This document shows positions 1-11,335 of a DNA stretch of 64,000 bases, piece by piece (positions within the stretch are counted from its first letter, which is position 1; every line of letters starts with the position of its first letter). Location of the stretch: positions 1 to 64,000 of the forward strand of contig JAUCBJ010000597.1 of assembly GCA_032718475.1 (NCBI GenBank), in the 5' to 3' direction. The position numbers were made by a program, and so were the translations under genes. The stretch comes from Nemertoderma westbladi (lineage: Eukaryota > Xenacoelomorpha > Nemertodermatida > Nemertodermatidae). The notes beneath the pieces were generated by a model. The model saw nothing but the letters and a program-made list of their open reading frames with translations. It had not been told where the DNA came from and made no database searches.

Positions 1-3000
1 CGCGCAGGAATGTGTTGATGTTTAATAGCACCCGCATTCCCCGCGTTAGAGAGCATCCCCAATTGGAATAAATAAATAAATTAACCCGCGTTTCGTTATG
101 TTCCTCGACTTATATTATTCTCTCCACGGACGAGTTATTAGCTGCTAGACAGGTAGACCTAGTCCCCCACAACAACGGTCATACCTTCAATCAATCAATC
201 AATTGAGCTCATATGAGCTCGTATATTAGTTTTATTTATAAATTGAAATCTCACGAATTAATAGGCCTATTAGCTGATTAGTGAACTATCATATGTTAGA
301 CCATAATATATATATTATATATTGGACCTTATCAAAATAGCGGTTGTACTGGGGCGGTATATGTTGTTCTCTAACCCACTGCAAGCGCATTTGAGGGGCC
401 GGTATGTTTTAATAACTTCTGGTACAACGGGATGCAGTATAACAGCGCCAAGTAGATTTAATCTGATCAGAATATTCCGGACGCTAAGTTCATGTCATTC
501 CCGATAAGTCGGGACTTTACAAAACTCGTGGATAAAACCGCGTGTAGCAGAGAGCAGATAAATTGGGTTGAATTGCAAAACAGAATAATATGGAACTGTA
601 AGTGGAACTGCGGCGATTTGGGTTTTTTTGTTATGGTGAATAGTCAGCCTGTCCGCGATATGTTCAGCTGCCCTTTTTAATGGGTTGCAGGTACAAATGA
701 AATACACATTGCAGTTACTAAAATAAAAGTGGCGCATATTATTGTACATTTACAACAACAATTATATAAATGCAATATGCCTGATCCCTATTAATGTACT
801 TTGTACCGCCAATTCTGTAATTCAATAACGCAAAGCCGCGTTTACTGTACAGCAGCACGTAATATATTTGATACTTATTATACTAACTAAACTAACAAAC
901 CGCAAGGCCTACTTACCGAAATAAATTAACTTTCAGTTAAATACAATATACTTGTTTGCTCTGTAAAAATTTTAATTAAAAACAATCCTGCCATTTAATA
1001 TACCTAATTAGCATGGTTGCGTAAGCAGTATGAATTGGAATGAAATTGTGAAATAATTTATTTAAACTATTATGTACATTTAGATTAAATAATAATACAG
1101 TAAGTTGGCCTACAGAAATAAACATTGATATTCGGAACAGTAAAACAATTATTTATTTCATTCATTCAACTAACCAGAGAGACTCATAGCTCCAGTGAAT
1201 ATTAACATCCCGACGTTACTTTAGTAATAATATTAATGTCATTGAACCCGATACACACACACCTCCAATCAGCCAGTTCAATGGAGAGTGAGTGAATGGA
1301 TGGCTACTAGCAGCAGCAGCAGTCTGCCTCTTACAAGCAAGGCTGACTGAATACCTCAAGTGTTGCTGGGAATCAAGCCAACTTGGATGTTAACCAATAA
1401 ATGAGCAGTATTTAATGAGAATACATTTTTTATGCCGGTTTAATTACTTTAGATCAATTAAAGACACGATTATTAAAGCAAATCACTTGAACTAATTAAA
1501 AACTATAATAGAATGGAGTATGCGGATTACATCTGTATATTTTTTAAGTATAATTATTGAAGTCTTATACTGTAAAACAATTAATTTCCTTTACAAGGCA
1601 GGTTGAAAATGGTGTTTTTACCGTAATCAACTTAATTAACTAATTAACTGCTATTATCTTAGCTTCTCGAAGGCCACACGGAAATTCTACTTGGAAAATT
1701 TCTAAACTTTTGCCATACAACATGTGTACCAAGTTTGGATAGATTTCATCAAAGATTGGCCGAGTTATTAACGTTTAAAATTGAACACGACAGAACGACA
1801 GAACGACAGAACGACAGGTTGATTAATGGTACCACTACGCTAAGGCTCACTCACTTCGTGGCTCGCCCCACATAATCACATTTGTGCTTCGAATCAAGTT
1901 CTATTACATTTAGCCTACATTTTATACTGGGGCTTGATGTTAATTAATAACAATTAATAATTATTTGTTACCTTAATTAAATAAATAAATAATTAAATAG
2001 AAAAAGCCCTCTGCAATAGAACATAATTACTTAATTTGTAATACATGTAGCTGAGGGCGGCGAAACTCATACAGTACGAAGTGCATGTACTCTGCTGAAG
2101 TTGCTCCATGTACAGCAATCATGTTTTTACTTGTAAATGAACTGTTTTTCGCTGGTTCACAGTTTCATTAAGACACGTGTGAAACTGTATAACCATTCAG
2201 TGACACTGACCCCAGTGGTCTAAGTCACAGATTAATCTTATTTTAATGTATTATCTTTCGGAAGAGGTATATGAAATTGACTGTCAATGCATCACAGTGC
2301 GACATTTCCAATCTGACCATCATCGTCTTGTTGTGCGCAGAACTCAACTCAGTCTTCGTTTTAGAGAGTTTGCAGATGTCATCCACCCGGCCTGACTGGT
2401 TGCGTTGAAGAACCAATAGTGTGGAGGAAGAATTCACTACTAGGTCAGGTCTCAAACAGAGATGATGCACTGGAATGGATCAGTCTGAGAGGTACAGTAC
2501 ATACAGTACAGTTTGTTAACGCGGTGAATGACGACACGGATACTAAGGAAAGTACGAACTAGCAGAAGTCCAACAGGCGTAGGTTCAGCAACTCAATTGC
2601 TGCTAACGTGCTGCTTTGGTTGTCGTCGTCGTGTATTTTTGCAGATGTCTTCGCATTCAAGAAAAATCATTAGATTAGTTGCTTCTTTTCCAAATAATTT
2701 ACCTTTCGATTAGTGTTGTTGTGAAACTTGCCATTCACAATTGTCAATAATCACATGTAGATCGTAAGATTTAATTGGAATAAGTGATAGAACAAAACAA
2801 TATCAAATAATCAGAGCAGTACCCGGTATCTGTCGCAACAGTTGTAAGTGCAGTTAGTTAGTTCTGTAAAGTACAGTAGTACCTATTAAGTAGCTATTAA
2901 CTTAAGGGGAGTAGAATAGGCATTTTTTCAATACAAACTACTATTAAGCCTCGGTACTATTTAAGAACGCATCAGATTACTTTATAGGCCAACTGTTCTT

Positions 3001-3640
3001 ACATTCCAACCGGAATTTAATGGGCTTTCTGGTGAACCAATTATTTTTTTAATTTCAATTTTTTTTTCATATATTTAGCTTATTTTTTGAAAAATGGACC
3101 TAATTAAAAAAAAAATAGCCAAATAATTAGTGTCACAAACATTAAAATCACAATTCGGTGTTTATGCGTACATTATATAAAAAAATAATTGGTTCACGTT
3201 ATTCTACGGTAAAAAATGATCCTAGTGAGAAATGTTCAAGTCTATAACTCAAATAGCAGCTGAGAAAAATGTACCGAAAAATTTGAAAAACACATTTTGA
3301 GAAAACTCAGTTCAAATGTGAACCTTCCCGCGCAAAAACTGTGTTATTATGAAATTTCAATCTGTCAATATATGCCTAGCAAAAAGAAAGCACAAAACCA
3401 TGCTAAGATTTTTGCTATGGGGTTTTCCTGGTCGCTGATTTATTTCTGAGGTCAGTTTTCACTTTTAATGAAATCTTGTTTGTCTGTATGTAGGTCTGTC
3501 GGTCTTTCTGACTATCCGACAATCTGCCGTCAAATATAAGAAAAGGGCATACAATCTAGTTTAAAGTTTAGCTAGGAGTTTTCCTGGTCGCAGAATTCAT
3601 TTCGAGTGTCAGATTTAACATTAGAAGACTTCCAAATTGT
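1..3640. other. Non-coding sequence upstream of the first visible receptor exon
   Basis: No exon of the receptor gene and no convincing ORF was found here. The sequence is AT-rich, with CAG/AGC triplets near 1309-1322, short GACAGAAC repeats near 1787-1816 and homopolymer-rich stretches near 3040-3110. At 1835-1871 there is a short segment resembling the sub-repeat of the Polinton terminal repeats found much further downstream. This may be an earlier intron of the receptor gene or intergenic DNA. Confidence 0.5.
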
Positions 3641-4078
3641 CTGTTTGGCAGTCAGTCAGTCGGTTATATTTTGACGGACATAATACTTGTAGGACTATGG
3701 ATAGGCCATGGCCTATCACGGTATCAGACTATATACTAGTAGCAGTAGGTTTACCTACTGCTGTACTGTTATCAGTACCGGTCTGTTCTACTCTGTACAC
3801 TGTATAGTGCCTATTTGATTATGCTACGGTACCGGTGAAGGGTATTGCTGTACTCCTGTCTGTTTGGCAGTCAGTCAGTCGGTTATATTTTGACGGACAT
3901 ACTACTTGTAGGACTATGGATAGGCCATGGCCTATCACGGTATCAGACTATATACTAGTAGCAGTAGGTTTACCTACTGCTGTACTGTTATCAGTACCGG
4001 TCTGTTCTACTCTGTACACTGTATAGTGCCTATTTGATTATGCTACGGTACCGGTGAAGGGTATTGCTGTACTCCTGT
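3641..4078. repeat. Two-copy tandem duplication, 219-bp unit
   Basis: Copy 1 (3641-3859) and copy 2 (3860-4078) both begin ctgtttggcagtcagtcagt and end with tattgctgtactcctgt. They are almost identical by eye; the visible difference is cataatac versus catactac. The near identity means a recent duplication. It ends 91 bases upstream of the start codon of the 515-codon ORF. Confidence 0.9.
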
Positions 4079-4169
4079 CGTCTATCATATTATAGAACAA
4101 CAAACAAACAATAATTCCCGAACATCTGCTTAAGCTATTGTGGATTGAGAAATATAAAGTGACACGCAC

Positions 4170-5717
4170 ATGGACCCACTGAATCACTTGAGAGGGTTGG
4201 CAGAGATATTAAAGAAGACAGATGTCTTGGACAAAGCTGCTGAGATGAGAATAGCCAAATCTGAAGGGACCTCATTTCGAGAAATTAAACCATCTGGGAC
4301 GGTGCCTTATCCTCACTATAATCCTTACATAGTGTATGCACATGCCGTGGTTGGTCAGAGAGCAGAGACAAGGCTGAATTATTTGGGGATATCCTCTTTT
4401 CTGTATCACACAGTTGCTGGATCAACGGTGATCACTATGCCTCCCGCCAACGATGTTGCTGTCATCACAAAGACACTGAGCCATGCTAAAGATATCCCGT
4501 TTATCCAGTGGTTCATGTGCTGTATGGACACGCCACTCGGCATAGAAACCTTAGTGACTATGTTTCCTGATTACAAACAAGCATTCGCCCTGGCTTGCGG
4601 TGCTGGAAGCCGTTTCAAGCTGCCAGATTATCAGAGGATAGGATGGAAGCTCTACAAGGATATCACTGCTGGAACTGGAATTGGTGGATCTGAACTGTTG
4701 GACGCTACGAATATTCAAGAAGTGGGTGATGCCATCACAGAGCAGTTCAACAAGCATTACGAATCAATGCTTCTAAATACCATGGTCAAGACGCTACATC
4801 AGCTAATATCTTTGGGTATCTGCAAAGAAAGCAAATTTGCACAGACCGTAGACAATAGGATCGAGACTTACAAGAAAAGCACATTTGATCCCTCTCTGAT
4901 GGTGGGATCCACAGTGTTCATGAACCAGTTGACTAGTACAGTAGAACTGAAGGACGCAGTAAGGACAGCTGTCAGTGAAAAAGAAGCCCAAGCAGATATC
5001 CATGATAAGATGATCCAGTGGTACATTCAGCCCTTGTTTGGACAGTCCACTTATCCCCATCTTCTAGTACAGGCCCTTCTGAACAATGGACAGCTATTAC
5101 AAGCCTTGTCCATGATGGTGGACACCAGGATCATCATGGAAATCAAAAACTTGTACAATGATTCAGATATGTTTTATAAAAGAGCAATGAGGGAGGGTTC
5201 TATTTGCCCCGCCAAGCTGATCATGATGGAGTACAAAGGGGAATATGTTAGAAATGGGAGATTGACCTTGTCTTACATGTTCGGTAGAAACTTTGCTTTC
5301 CCAACGAACATAAAAACCTATGAACAAACAGCCATCATAAATACGGCAACTCAACTACGAGAAATGGAATATCTAGTGGCTTGTGCTAGCTACACTATAA
5401 CATATAATTCTGACAATCCCATATCGGCTCCAATATCACTAGTAGAGGTCAGCAGTGCCAGGGTAGCTATGGTCATAGACAAGACAATTGCTAAGATCGA
5501 TGGAATCAAACCAGAACGAGAAGCAATATGGAAATCGTTGGGACTGGATGATCAACCAAACCAGAATCCGAAAAGGCCCGGAAACAAAGGAGGAAATCCC
5601 ACTCCAACTTTCCAAGGCCCAGACCCGCCAAGAAACCAAGCCACCAGCGGCCAAAGCCAGCCCGCACCCCAGAAACCAACCGGTAGAAATCCCTTTGGAT
5701 CTGACTGGAATTACTAA
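4170..5717 (+). CDS. Intact intronless 515-aa ORF, possibly an endogenous viral nucleoprotein-like element
   Basis: A single uninterrupted ORF of 515 codons starts ATGGACCCACTG and ends TAA at 5715-5717. About the first 440 residues look like a compact, mostly helical globular domain. They contain short hydrophobic stretches such as FALACGAGSRFKLPDY and GRLTLSYMFGRNFAFP. The last 70-75 residues are low-complexity and rich in Pro, Gln, Asn, Gly and basic residues, ending NPFGSDWNY. No signal peptide, membrane segment, zinc knuckle, protease or reverse transcriptase motif is visible, so a retroelement Gag is less likely. A helical core plus a disordered polar tail, at this length and without introns, recalls nucleoproteins of non-segmented negative-strand RNA viruses or chuviruses, which are known to endogenise in animals. 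This rests on architecture, not on a recognised signature. A lineage-specific host gene is the main alternative. The open frame suggests recent insertion or selection. Confidence 0.4.
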   Translation: MDPLNHLRGLAEILKKTDVLDKAAEMRIAKSEGTSFREIKPSGTVPYPHYNPYIVYAHAVVGQRAETRLNYLGISSFLYHTVAGSTVITMPPANDVAVITKTLSHAKDIPFIQWFMCCMDTPLGIETLVTMFPDYKQAFALACGAGSRFKLPDYQRIGWKLYKDITAGTGIGGSELLDATNIQEVGDAITEQFNKHYESMLLNTMVKTLHQLISLGICKESKFAQTVDNRIETYKKSTFDPSLMVGSTVFMNQLTSTVELKDAVRTAVSEKEAQADIHDKMIQWYIQPLFGQSTYPHLLVQALLNNGQLLQALSMMVDTRIIMEIKNLYNDSDMFYKRAMREGSICPAKLIMMEYKGEYVRNGRLTLSYMFGRNFAFPTNIKTYEQTAIINTATQLREMEYLVACASYTITYNSDNPISAPISLVEVSSARVAMVIDKTIAKIDGIKPEREAIWKSLGLDDQPNQNPKRPGNKGGNPTPTFQGPDPPRNQATSGQSQPAPQKPTGRNPFGSDWNY

Positions 5718-8440
5718 TTACTGTGTATCAAGCCCCATGAGTATGATAGTCACTGTGCTTGTTCAAATATAATCAAATATATGCCTATTCTGCTTATTAT
5801 ATTATATATGCAATATCGTATACTTTATATTTACATTTGCATCCTACAATACTGACAGGCATACACATACAGACAGAAACGACGAGGCTAAATAAGAATA
5901 TTGACATCAGAAATGAAGTCACCGACCACGAAAACCCATATATGGAATTTTTTAGACAGATAGTTTGCTTTTTATTGACGGACAGACATTCTGACGGACA
6001 AACCGACAGTAAAACGGACAGATAGCCATATCTCGAGAAGTCACACAGATCTTGCTAAACAGTTTAAAAATTTGGAATCTTCATAAAAATCGGCTGTAAA
6101 TGAAATAGAATAAAAAAAATTTGAAAAAAAAATATGAATGCCGCATATTGAATACTATATTATTATAATATATTTAAACACTACATATTGAATACTATAT
6201 TATTATAATATATTTAAACATATTGAATAAATTAAGACATTTCTCACTTCTTTGTTGGATAGGCATTTGGTGTAGGCCTAATTGTTCTAGTAAGATCCAC
6301 ATTTGGTGCGCTTGTAGTTGTAGTAAGATCGGCATCACGCTTCTCCCGTAATTGATTTATTAACATTCTAAACAAATAAACGGCATTTTTACAGTAAATG
6401 AAAGAGCATATACTGTAGCATAGTACTGTAGCTTTAGAAGCTTAAGTATTCTAGAGCTTTAAATACCATATATTATTGTCTTCATTATCTATTTATATAC
6501 ATGACTTTCTATCTGCCTGAGTATCTACATGTGTCTGAGTGTTTGTCATAGCAAAATAAAGAATGTGATGTGCTACAGTATTTAGATTGAGGGGGGGGGG
6601 GGGGGGGCACTTGACGCAGGAGAAATCAACGAAAATTAGAACTGATTACCCTTAAACTTTAACTGTAACCTGTTCTATTGACTTTCATTTATCGCTTTTG
6701 TTAGAACATATCATGCTGCCACTGCAACCTGCCCCTTTCCCTTAATTGATAATCCACTTCAAACATACTAATTCGTTTATTGTTTTGGTTAAATTCAGCT
6801 CTTTGGTTACCTGCGTTTTTTTGTGAAAACATGGAATTCTTGGCAGTGGGGTAAACTGCATAAAGTATATTTACAGTAACAGTTAACAGTATAAAGTCTG
6901 GTATACTTCACATGGGTCGGTTGATTGGGACCTACCAAGAATTCAGAAAGTATTTAGAGCAATAATTTTTAATTGCTACAGTATATATATTTTACATGCT
7001 ACCGGAAGTTTGATTACCTTATATTTAGTTTTCCATCATCGCCAGTGTTGGGTCTACCCATCACCGCTACAGACAAAGACCCCAAAACGAAAATGTAAGT
7101 GAACATTTTAATTTATATGTGGGTTGAATGCCACGATGATTTCCAAACATTCCCGCCAAATCACTGTTTTAAACCATTAAATAATACTAGTTTGGTTATT
7201 GTTTGTTAAAATGCAATCATCAACTCTACTCTATGTAGTAAAGTACTAAAATGAATTCGCATTGTCACAAACGTTCTATCAAAGACACGTGCCACTCGCC
7301 TCGTAATGTGAGACCGTAAATAATCAATTTAACTGTTGGAATTGGAAACATAAGTAAAGTTACTTCCTTCACGTTTTGACGTAAATCACGCCCATCTGTG
7401 GTACACAAACATTATTACCAACTTTCTTCGTGGTTAGATTTCCTATACAACACCTACCGTAAACCTAGCGAGAAGCGAGCCACGAGCGAGATCAGTTTTC
7501 AGTGAGTTGAGTTCTACACTAGTACTGTGACAGAGCTTCTTTCTCTTTGACCTCTAGATCATATTGGTTGGTAAGACTGACAAGGATAATAATCAATAAA
7601 CACTGAAATATATAAAATATGGGGGGTCATATTCTCTCAGTTTCTCAGCCTTTATGTCTACTGTCACAACAACAACAATTACATTATTTTTTAAGGGTGG
7701 GTCCCTCTCCCTACAACAACTGCATAGCTCTATAAAGAGGCAGTTACGTTATAACAATAACTTGTGTTTAGTTCTACAGTACAGTAATTACCACACGGAA
7801 AACTGCAACTAACCAAACTGTTAGGGCTACTAAATACTGAAACAGGTCAGCAATGCACAAATAGCCTATCCAACCCAATATTATTTAATTAAGAAATCGC
7901 TCTGATGAGGTTAGAACCCAGAACGAGGTTAGAATTATTACGATAACAAGAAAGGTTATATGCGAACAGGCGTCTACGCGGTTCAATATAATTACTGGCT
8001 ATGTATTTGGATACAATAATTGTAATAAAACTCTGCACTTAGCACATTGACGACAGTGTTAGAAATAGCCAGTCACCAAGACAGTAAGACTAGCCAATCA
8101 GTATCAAGTACGCACTCACACTGAATTTAATTTAATATACTGTATTATCCATGGAATTATATGGAAATTGACCCTGGAATACAATAAAATTATTATTAAT
8201 ATCAATCATTTATAATACAACTTCATCATTGCATATATTACATTATACAACACAAGCAAGTTGTTAAAATTAAATGTCAAACACCCGAATTAGTTAACGT
8301 GGTTGCTATGACCCGTGTCTGCATTATGAACCTGTACTGCGGCAACAGCCAGTCGCGAGGGTAATACGCATCCAATAGCCTACTGTATAATGTATTCTCA
8401 TTCTCATGTTGGTGCTACTCTCTTAACCCCATGAAATGTG
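5718..8440. other. Intergenic or intronic sequence with small repeats
   Basis: No gene is supported here. Contents include short acggacag-type repeats (about 5978-6024), a roughly 40-bp tandem duplication of an AT-rich unit (6144-6223), and a run of 16 G near 6592-6607. A dispersed-repeat segment at 6669-6741 is related to segments at 8524-8582 and 9080-9149. At 6822-6914 there is a piece related to the right half of the inverted-repeat element at 20612-20882. Confidence 0.5.
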
Positions 8441-8665
8441 GGGTGTAAACGGTAAGCCGACAACTGACAGCCGACAACCACTGCTGACAACAGCAAATAT
8501 AAAAATGTAACATGAGTTAGTGACTCTTGTTTATTGTTTTGGTTAGAATAACCTTCCACTGTAACCTGTTCCTTTCCCTCAATTAATAAATAACATTAAT
8601 TAGCTTTAATAATGGTTATCGGCGTTGGTTGTCGGCTGTCGGTTGTCGGCGTAGCGTTTACACCC
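8441..8665. mobile_element. MITE-like inverted-repeat element, 225 bp
   Basis: The left end gggtgtaaac (8441-8450) is the exact complement of the right end gtttacaccc (8656-8665). The inverted similarity continues inward through imperfect copies of a gccgacaac-type motif. The flanks carry a possible 9-base duplication with one mismatch (tgaaatgtg before, tgaaatttg after). The size, terminal repeats and lack of coding capacity fit a miniature inverted-repeat transposable element. Its family cannot be named from the sequence alone. Confidence 0.55.
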
Positions 8666-9875
8666 TGAAATTTGTGAGATTTCATTAAAGTATTAATATA
8701 ATCATAATAGCACTGCTAAGCTATAGCTATATGCGTTGCTCTTATAATAATTATATTTAAATGGAATTATGTAGTTATATTTATAATCGACAGTCTTACT
8801 CTCTTACAGAATACATTATGTTGTTATTAATATACAAAAATAAGCACCTGATCAGCGCATAGATGCAAGGGTGTATCATGCAAAATACACAAAACACTCA
8901 TGTGAAGAATACATGGTTTTCACGTTTCGGTCAAAATGTTATTGGAACGAACTGCAATTAAAAATGTGACAGCATAGCCGACGCAAGACGCATAGGGACT
9001 GGACGCAATAAAAATCCATCCCTCTCCAGGGGAAATTGGACGCAAATAACACACGATTACTTTCAAAAATAATACTGAAACCTGTTCTATTGTGTTTAGT
9101 TTATTGTTTTGGTTAAAATAACGTGCCACTGTAACCTGCTCCTTTCCATAAATTGAGAATTTAACATTGAGGCTGGATATTAATTCGCCAAGGCGAGTTT
9201 GGCGTCCAGTTTCCCCCTTGTCTCTAAATGTGAGGGTATTCAAATTTGTTTAACATATTTTGGGTCAGCGCGTTAGTGGCAATATTATTGGTGGCGTTAT
9301 TTGAGAAAGGCTCTTTCACATTTTCGTGCTAATTTCTGCCTGATGTATAAGAAACCTTCACCGAAACTTCAGGCTTATGACTAGCTTCTGATTCGTTATC
9401 GAGAAACCATATACGCTATTACACACCCAGACGTGACGTGTACAGTAGGCCCTAAAGTACATTATATAAAAAATACAGTTATAAGAATATTTTTAACATT
9501 GTTTTATATTTATTAACATAAACATTATATAAATAAACACATTCAAGTTACGGCCTAAATGTTAAATTAGGCCTATATCAGTTGCCTGAATCTGTCCATG
9601 ACAGTAAAGTAAGGTAAAGTTATCGGGGAACCTGAAACACTAACTACCGGGGGCATCACGAAGGCTCCGCTCTCTTGGCTGTTACCTGTAATGCAGATTG
9701 GCCGCCACACCAACTCCCAAGGTTGATATTTCTCACTATCTCTTCACTGACTCTACACAACCTGGAGATAACGCTTATGTGGCTCCTTAAATAATTCATT
9801 CGGGTAATATTTTTTTAGAAATTAACATTAGTAATACATAAATATATTATCAAACTTCGTATTTTCCTATTTTAG
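8666..9875. other. Intron or upstream sequence before first visible receptor exon
   Basis: No coding exon was recognised. It contains one copy (9080-9149) of the dispersed-repeat core with tttattgttttggtt. The final bases form a plausible polypyrimidine tract and acceptor (tttcctattttag) for the exon at 9876. Confidence 0.5.
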
Positions 9876-10046
9876 GTGTGTAGAAAGTATAAAATAGAGA
9901 CTGATGATGGCACTAAGTGTGAGGACTCGTGTGGTAGTCCTTACGAAGATGATGGCGGTGCGTTGACTTTAAAGGACGATATACTCTATTCTTGGGATAT
10001 AACTGGCAGCTGTTTGGAGGAATGTCCGAAAGGCACATTTATATTG
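9876..10046 (+). CDS. EGFR: EGFR-like receptor tyrosine kinase, exon 1 in window (furin-like cysteine-rich region)
   Basis: This 171-base, phase 0 to 0 exon lies between acceptor ttttag and donor GTATGT. It encodes a segment starting VCRKYKIETDDGTKCEDSC and ending ECPKGTFIL. The cysteine spacing and the CRK start followed by a cysteine pair match the late part of the first cysteine-rich (furin-like) domain of ErbB receptors, which acts extracellularly in ligand-dependent dimerisation. Earlier exons, with the signal peptide, first L domain and start of the cysteine-rich domain, are not in the window. The ORF also reads open upstream at GTG, but the acceptor defines the boundary. Confidence 0.88.
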
Positions 10047-10512
10047 GTATGTGATTTTTTTATTTCTATTGGAAAGCGTTGATACCAATACTGCACCATG
10101 CCCTGGAATGTACTGGATAGTTGTGACGAAATTCTGGACATGGTTTATCTTTATTTCATGTCAATATATAGAATCAATATATATATATATATATCAATAT
10201 ACAACCGATGGGTTTGAATGTTCTCAACGAGGCGGTGATCAATAACTTTGGACTTGATGTTTTCAATCCTTAAGAATTATAAAGATTTAAGATTCACAGA
10301 TTTAAAAAACTCATTAGTTGCTAGGGTAGTATTATTATTTGTAGTGCAATAATTCTAGAATATCGTTCATTTGAAAAAGATAGAGAGAGCTATTGAAAGC
10401 TAATAATAAAAAAATAAATTTTTAGTGATTGATCATATAAGTTGTCACTTTTTGAATTCTTAAAATAATATTATATCAATATATATACAATTCCATTTCA
10501 TTTTCAATGTAG
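10047..10512 (+). other. Receptor intron, 466 bp
   Basis: This GT-AG intron runs from donor GTATGT to acceptor caatgtag. It is AT-rich and holds a short AT dinucleotide run near 10179-10197. Nothing else is visible. Confidence 0.75.
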
Positions 10513-10690
10513 ATCACCCACGAACGCGCCATGTGTCTCAAACAATGTCCGGAATCCATGCCGAGCGGCCAGAAATATTACCCATCCCCGGAAACCTACC
10601 AATGTCTGCCATGTACTAATTTCTGCCCGAAATCATGTTTTATTGACATTGACAGTCATCTTGATAAAACGAATATTGGGAAATTTAAAG
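10513..10690 (+). CDS. EGFR: EGFR-like receptor, exon 2 in window (end of furin-like region)
   Basis: The exon is 178 bases, phase 0 to 1, between acceptor tgtag and donor GTTAGT. It encodes ITHERAMCLKQCPESMPSG, then a CLPCTNFCPKSC block, and ends DKTNIGKFK. The C-x2-C-x3-C-x3-C pattern followed by a short I/G-x-F-K segment matches the end of the first cysteine-rich domain and the junction to the second L domain of ErbB receptors. The split glycine codon continues in the next exon. Confidence 0.9.
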
Positions 10691-10704
10691 GTTAGTTAAT
10701 TATT

Positions 10705-10856
10705 ATTAGTAAGTAAGCAAGCAAACATTCGGCCGAAGCCGGAGGCGACCCGATGGCTCCTCTTTCGATAGCTGCTACCCGAGGGTAGGGGTGGGCGCTA
10801 CTCCTATCCCAAGATTTGCTCCCAGTTGTTTAACTGGTACTCATTAGTAAGTAAGC
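10705..10856. mobile_element. SINE-like short element with 14-bp target duplication, copy 1
   Basis: The element body (10719-10842) is bracketed by a perfect direct repeat attagtaagtaagc (10705-10718 and 10843-10856). The body shares about 100 bases with the copy at 44820-44921, including ggaggcgacccga and gggtaggggtgggcgctact. It also carries an extra tail, cagttgtttaactggtac, which is absent from the other copy. Target duplications of variable length around a short non-coding body suggest LINE-driven retroposition. Confidence 0.7.
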
Positions 10857-11251
10857 CTACTATATTATGTGTATCATTTAATCCGGGCACAAAGCGAGCC
10901 TTTAGTGGTACCAATCAACTTGTCGGGTTGGAGTTCTGGAATTGCGTATATATTTTAGCGTTACTCGGTCAATATTTATGGAAATGTACCAAACTTGGTA
11001 CACAACGCATTCTGATCAAAGTTTAGATATATTTTGCAAAGTTTGCCTTGTGGGTCGTTCGCGTACCACGTGAGAGGCTGCATACGTATCGTGCCACGTA
11101 AAGAGCCCACGAACATGTAGCAACGGCCTGCACTTATGTGCAGTGCTGTGGATCCAGCAACATAGCGCCCCCAGATCTCACGGAAAGCCACAAACTTTCC
11201 CAGTTCATCCCTATTCCGAAATCCGGTTTACTTTAAGGTTTACTTTATCCG

Positions 11252-11335
11252 CGTTTAAGGAAAGTCATTGGCTGTCCATCACGTAAATTCTGCCACAGCA
11301 CGAGGTTGTGTATAGATTGATCCTGCTGGCGAAAA
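11252..11335 (-). mobile_element. Non-LTR retrotransposon 3'-end fragment
   Basis: On the minus strand this stretch encodes a segment with HNLVLWQ followed by GQPMTFL. The same two blocks occur in the retrotransposon remnant at 63077-63173. This is the C-terminal region after the reverse transcriptase domain. Only the fragment is preserved; the rest is deleted or too decayed to see. Confidence 0.55.

Noticed and set aside
5488-5772. 94-codon ORF overlapping the end of the 515-codon ORF in another frame
   Set aside because: Considered as an overlapping viral-type gene, but composition follows the low-complexity tail and no domain is seen.
1-9875. Search for earlier receptor exons (signal peptide, first L domain)
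   Set aside because: No segment with the expected cysteine or leucine pattern flanked by splice sites was found; they are probably upstream of the window.
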